Shown here: positions 6,442 through 7,853 of the stretch, one piece after another
Numbering within the stretch: the stretch's first letter is position 1
Layout of the letters: each line of letters begins with the position of its first letter
From: Bacillota bacterium
Lineage (GTDB): Bacteria > Bacillota > Proteinivoracia > UBA4975
Direction of reading: 5' to 3'
Assembly: GCA_012727415.1 (NCBI GenBank)
Contig: JAAYHI010000050.1
Location: 1-7,853 of the forward strand
Length of the DNA: 7,853 nucleotides
The notes under the pieces: generated by a model
What the model saw: only the letters and a program-made list of their open reading frames with translations
Database searches by the model: none
Told to the model about the DNA's origin: nothing
Program-made: the position numbers and the translations under genes

Positions 6442-6463
6442 TGCCGGCAATGACCATGCTAAC

Positions 6464-6489
6464 AAAAAAAGCCCTCTGGGGCTTTTTTT
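6464..6489 (-). terminator. Intrinsic terminator of tRNA-Val
   Basis: The hairpin has GCCC/GGGC at its core (6471-6474 with 6479-6482) around a TCTG loop, extended by seven A-T pairs. On the minus strand it ends in a U-run, 5 bp after the tRNA CCA end. The symmetrical A/T flanks make it potentially bidirectional, but no plus-strand gene ends here. Confidence 0.88.
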
Positions 6490-6494
6490 TAATA

Positions 6495-6569
6495 TGGTGG
6501 GTCCTGCGCGATTTGAACGCGCGACTTCTACCCTGTCAAGGTAGCACTCTCCCGCTGAGTTAAGGACCC
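6495..6569 (-). tRNA. tRNA-Val (anticodon GAC)
   Basis: The full cloverleaf can be drawn on the minus strand. The acceptor is GGGTCCT/AGGACCC (7 bp), followed by T8 A9. The D stem is ACTC/GAGT. The anticodon stem is CTACC/GGTAG with loop TTGACAG, giving anticodon GAC at 6537-6535. The variable loop AAGTC is short. The T arm is GCGCG/CGCGC with loop TTCAAAT, and the discriminator is A. The CCA end is encoded (6497-6495), for a total of 75 nt. GAC reads the valine codons GUC and GUU. The gene stands alone with its own promoter and terminator. Confidence 0.97.
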
Positions 6570-6584
6570 ATAATAACAATACAT

Positions 6585-6613
6585 ATTTTATAGTTCTCAG
6601 CGGCAAAAGTCAA
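6585..6613 (-). promoter_or_regulatory. Promoter of tRNA-Val with AT-rich upstream region
   Basis: The minus strand has TTGACT (6613-6608), a 17-bp spacer, and TAAAAT (6590-6585). Each box is one base off consensus. The predicted start at about 6578 leaves a leader of about 9 nt before the mature tRNA. An A/T-rich tract at about 6619-6637 occupies the position of an UP element, as expected for a stable-RNA gene. Confidence 0.85.
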
Positions 6614-6658
6614 GCAGAATAAAGTGGTTTTAAAAAACCCGTTCTGAGATTTTCCCTC

Positions 6659-6688
6659 TTGCCCTGGACTGGCAGTCCGTGGTATAAT
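6659..6688 (+). promoter_or_regulatory. Promoter of the TetR-family regulator
   Basis: TTGCCC (6659-6664), an 18-bp spacer, and a perfect TATAAT (6683-6688) predict a start near 6695. The spacer contains a small inverted repeat, GGACT-GGC-AGTCC (6666-6678). The start region is covered by the palindrome at 6701-6720. The promoter is divergent from the tRNA-Val promoter. Confidence 0.75.
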
Positions 6689-6700
6689 TTTTTGGCAACA

Positions 6701-6720
6701 ATGTGACCGGGTGGTCACAT
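6701..6720. promoter_or_regulatory. Palindromic operator, probable TetR autoregulatory site
   Basis: ATGTGACC-GGGT-GGTCACAT is a perfect inverted repeat with 8-bp arms and a 4-bp centre. It lies 12 bp after the -10 box, covering about +6 to +25 of the predicted transcript and ending just before the Shine-Dalgarno sequence. TetR-family dimers typically bind such palindromes and block their own promoter. That the adjacent regulator binds here is inference, but the position is classical. Confidence 0.8.
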
Positions 6721-6721
6721 G

Positions 6722-6729
6722 GGAGGTGA
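6722..6729 (+). promoter_or_regulatory. Shine-Dalgarno sequence that fixes a TTG start for the TetR gene
   Basis: GGAGGTGA is complementary to the 16S rRNA 3' end, and its GGAGG core ends 7 nt before an in-frame TTG at 6734. An in-frame ATG at 6719 lies upstream of this site and inside the operator palindrome, with only a weak GGTGG before it. The ribosome should therefore start at the TTG. Confidence 0.8.
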
Positions 6730-6733
6730 GCTA

Positions 6734-7351
6734 TTGCCAAAACCTACGTTTTATAACCTTCCTGAAGAAAAACGAAACCTCATTTTCCGCCATGCCCTGG
6801 AGGAATTTGCCCGGTTTCCCTATGAGCGGGCATCCCTTTCGGCAATCGTCAACAGGGCAGACATTGCCAAGGGAAGTATGTATCAATATTTTACAGGCAA
6901 AAAGGATTTATATGTGTACTTAATCCAGGAGGTGTATGCACGGAAACGTGAATTCCTGCAGCCTGTGTGGGAGCAAAAAGAAAAAGTCGACTTTTTTGAA
7001 CTTGCCTCCCTTTATTACAAGCGATCCTGGCACTTCGCCCGTCAGTATCCTTTACACCATCGCGTCACAGTAAACTTTTGGGACAGCAAGGATGCCGCCC
7101 TCCGTGAGGAGATACTCCGTAAAAAGGAAATCCGCATCTCTGAATTCTCCGAAATGCTGGAGCTGGGCCTCCTGTCAGGGGTAGTTTCCCCAGATATCAA
7201 TAAAGAAGCCGTTTGGTTCGTCTATCATGCAGTAGCTAAAGCCCTTGTGGACAACTTTTTAGACCCAAATATCAATGCAGAATCCCATGAAGCCTACATA
7301 AACTCAGTCCTCACCGTCCTGGAGCGAGGACTGCGGCCCAGAAAGGAGTAA
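6734..7351 (+). CDS. TetR/AcrR-family transcriptional regulator
   Basis: From the TTG start the protein has 205 residues, typical of the family. It opens with the common MPKPTFYNLPEEKRNLI leader. The helix-turn-helix domain covers about residues 12-60: helix 1 (EEKRNLIFRHALEEFARF), helix 2 (LSAIVNRADI) and recognition helix 3 (AKGSMYQYFTGKKDLY), where GSxYQYF and KxDLY are family signatures. The remaining 145 residues are helical and divergent, forming the ligand-binding and dimerisation domain; the ligand cannot be predicted. An ATG at 6719 would add five residues but leaves the best Shine-Dalgarno inside the gene. A perfect palindrome overlaps the transcription start, suggesting autorepression. 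The next gene, a solute-binding lipoprotein, starts 5 bp after the stop with its AAGGAG inside the 3' end of this gene, so the two are translationally close and probably coregulated. Confidence 0.92.
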   Translation: MPKPTFYNLPEEKRNLIFRHALEEFARFPYERASLSAIVNRADIAKGSMYQYFTGKKDLYVYLIQEVYARKREFLQPVWEQKEKVDFFELASLYYKRSWHFARQYPLHHRVTVNFWDSKDAALREEILRKKEIRISEFSEMLELGLLSGVVSPDINKEAVWFVYHAVAKALVDNFLDPNINAESHEAYINSVLTVLERGLRPRKE

Positions 7352-7356
7352 AAAAT

Positions 7357-7853
7357 ATGCGTAAAGCACTTATCTCCCTGATAATAATTATACTGTTGGC
7401 CGGATGCTCCACCACACCCAACACCGATGAATTAGCAGTGGCTATCCCTACCGACCCTGACAACTTTCATCCTCACCAGTCTGTAGCAGCTGCTACAGCA
7501 GAAATCGCCTTTAATATCTTCGAAGGCCTGGTGAAAGCCGCTCCCGACGGATCCATCATTCCTGCCCTGGCCACCGAGTGGATTATCTCCCCTGATGGTC
7601 GTCAGTACACCTTCACCCTCCGGGAGGGAGTAAAGTTTCACAATGGCCGGGAACTGGAGGCAGATGATGTGGTGTACTGCCTTGACCGGCTAAGGGATCC
7701 CGAAATATCCCCTAAGTCCCGTGACTACACCGATGTGGAATCTGTTAAAGCTGAGGGCAATAAGGTCACAATTACCTTAACCAAACCCAACGCTGTCTTC
7801 CTGGCCCTGCTCACTGAACTGGGAGCAGCCATCTATCCCAGAGAAGCTGAGGA
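7357..7853 (+). CDS. ABC transporter solute-binding lipoprotein (family 5: peptide/nickel), 3' end cut
   Basis: The first 165 codons are visible and the gene continues past the window. The product starts with a lipoprotein signal peptide: MRK, a hydrophobic stretch, then the lipobox LAGC. Cleavage would fall before C17, which is lipidated and anchors the protein outside the membrane. The mature part matches the start of family 5 binding proteins (DppA/OppA/NikA): AVAIPTDPDNFHP, then IFEGLVKAAPDGSIIPALATEW, then SPDGRQYTFTLREGVKFHNG and DDVVYCLDRLRDP (103-114). These deliver dipeptides, oligopeptides, nickel chelates or similar ligands to an ABC permease; the ligand cannot be assigned from this fragment. 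AAGGAG at 7343-7348 lies 8 nt before the ATG and overlaps the end of the regulator gene, so it is probably in one operon with it. Permease and ATPase genes would be expected just downstream. Confidence 0.93.
   Translation, partial: MRKALISLIIIILLAGCSTTPNTDELAVAIPTDPDNFHPHQSVAAATAEIAFNIFEGLVKAAPDGSIIPALATEWIISPDGRQYTFTLREGVKFHNGRELEADDVVYCLDRLRDPEISPKSRDYTDVESVKAEGNKVTITLTKPNAVFLALLTELGAAIYPREAE

Noticed and set aside
6409..6606. 65-residue minus-strand open frame
   Set aside because: It spans the tRNA-Val gene and its terminator, which fully explain the sequence.
7432..7641. 69-residue minus-strand frame near the right end
   Set aside because: It is antisense to the solute-binding lipoprotein, whose translation carries a clear lipobox and family 5 motifs.
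1..7853. CRISPR array, insertion sequence, phage or toxin-antitoxin module
   Set aside because: No regular spacer-repeat array, transposase, integrase, terminal inverted repeats or small paired toxin-like genes were found on either strand.

Overview
The window looks like chromosome of a low-to-mid GC, endospore-forming Firmicute, most likely in the Clostridia (Peptococcia/Moorellia-like; this placement is inference). The reasons are a T-box riboswitch in front of thrS, a homologue of the sporulation protein YtxC close to thrS (the two are also near neighbours in Bacillus), strong AGGAGG-type ribosome binding sites, near-consensus sigma-A promoters, and a tRNA gene with an encoded CCA end. Gene content is mostly housekeeping. 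I see no phage, transposon, CRISPR or defence genes.

Layout. Bases 1-1796 (+) hold a probable two-gene operon: a Gly/Ser/Arg-rich protein with two membrane segments, then a PspA/IM30 envelope-stress protein. It ends at a symmetrical hairpin (1801-1836) that also terminates the convergent thrS. Bases 1839-4026 (-) hold threonyl-tRNA synthetase with its complete control region: a perfect-consensus sigma-A promoter, a T-box leader with a threonine (ACC) specifier, and an intrinsic terminator. Bases 4023-5494 (-) hold a small DUF445 membrane protein preceded by ytxC. Upstream of ytxC is a -10-like element resembling those of mother-cell sporulation sigma factors. Bases 5574-6392 (-) encode a membrane-anchored glycerophosphodiester phosphodiesterase. 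Next comes tRNA-Val(GAC) on the minus strand (6495-6569) with its own promoter and terminator.

From about 6614 to the end the direction switches to plus. A TetR-family regulator is preceded by a promoter whose start region is covered by a perfect 8+8 bp palindrome, probably its own operator. It is followed 5 bp later by a solute-binding lipoprotein of the dipeptide/oligopeptide/nickel ABC class, cut by the window end. These two genes probably form one transcript, with the regulator controlling itself and the transporter.

How the genes work together: thrS transcription should respond to uncharged tRNA-Thr through the T-box. The PspA pair and GDPD point to envelope maintenance. YtxC and perhaps DUF445 belong to sporulation. 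The TetR/binding-protein pair is a self-contained uptake module. The least understood objects are the RGG/GS-rich membrane partner of PspA, the CxxCxxCH tail of YtxC, the repeated CACCGGTG elements around the DUF445 start, and the TetR operator.
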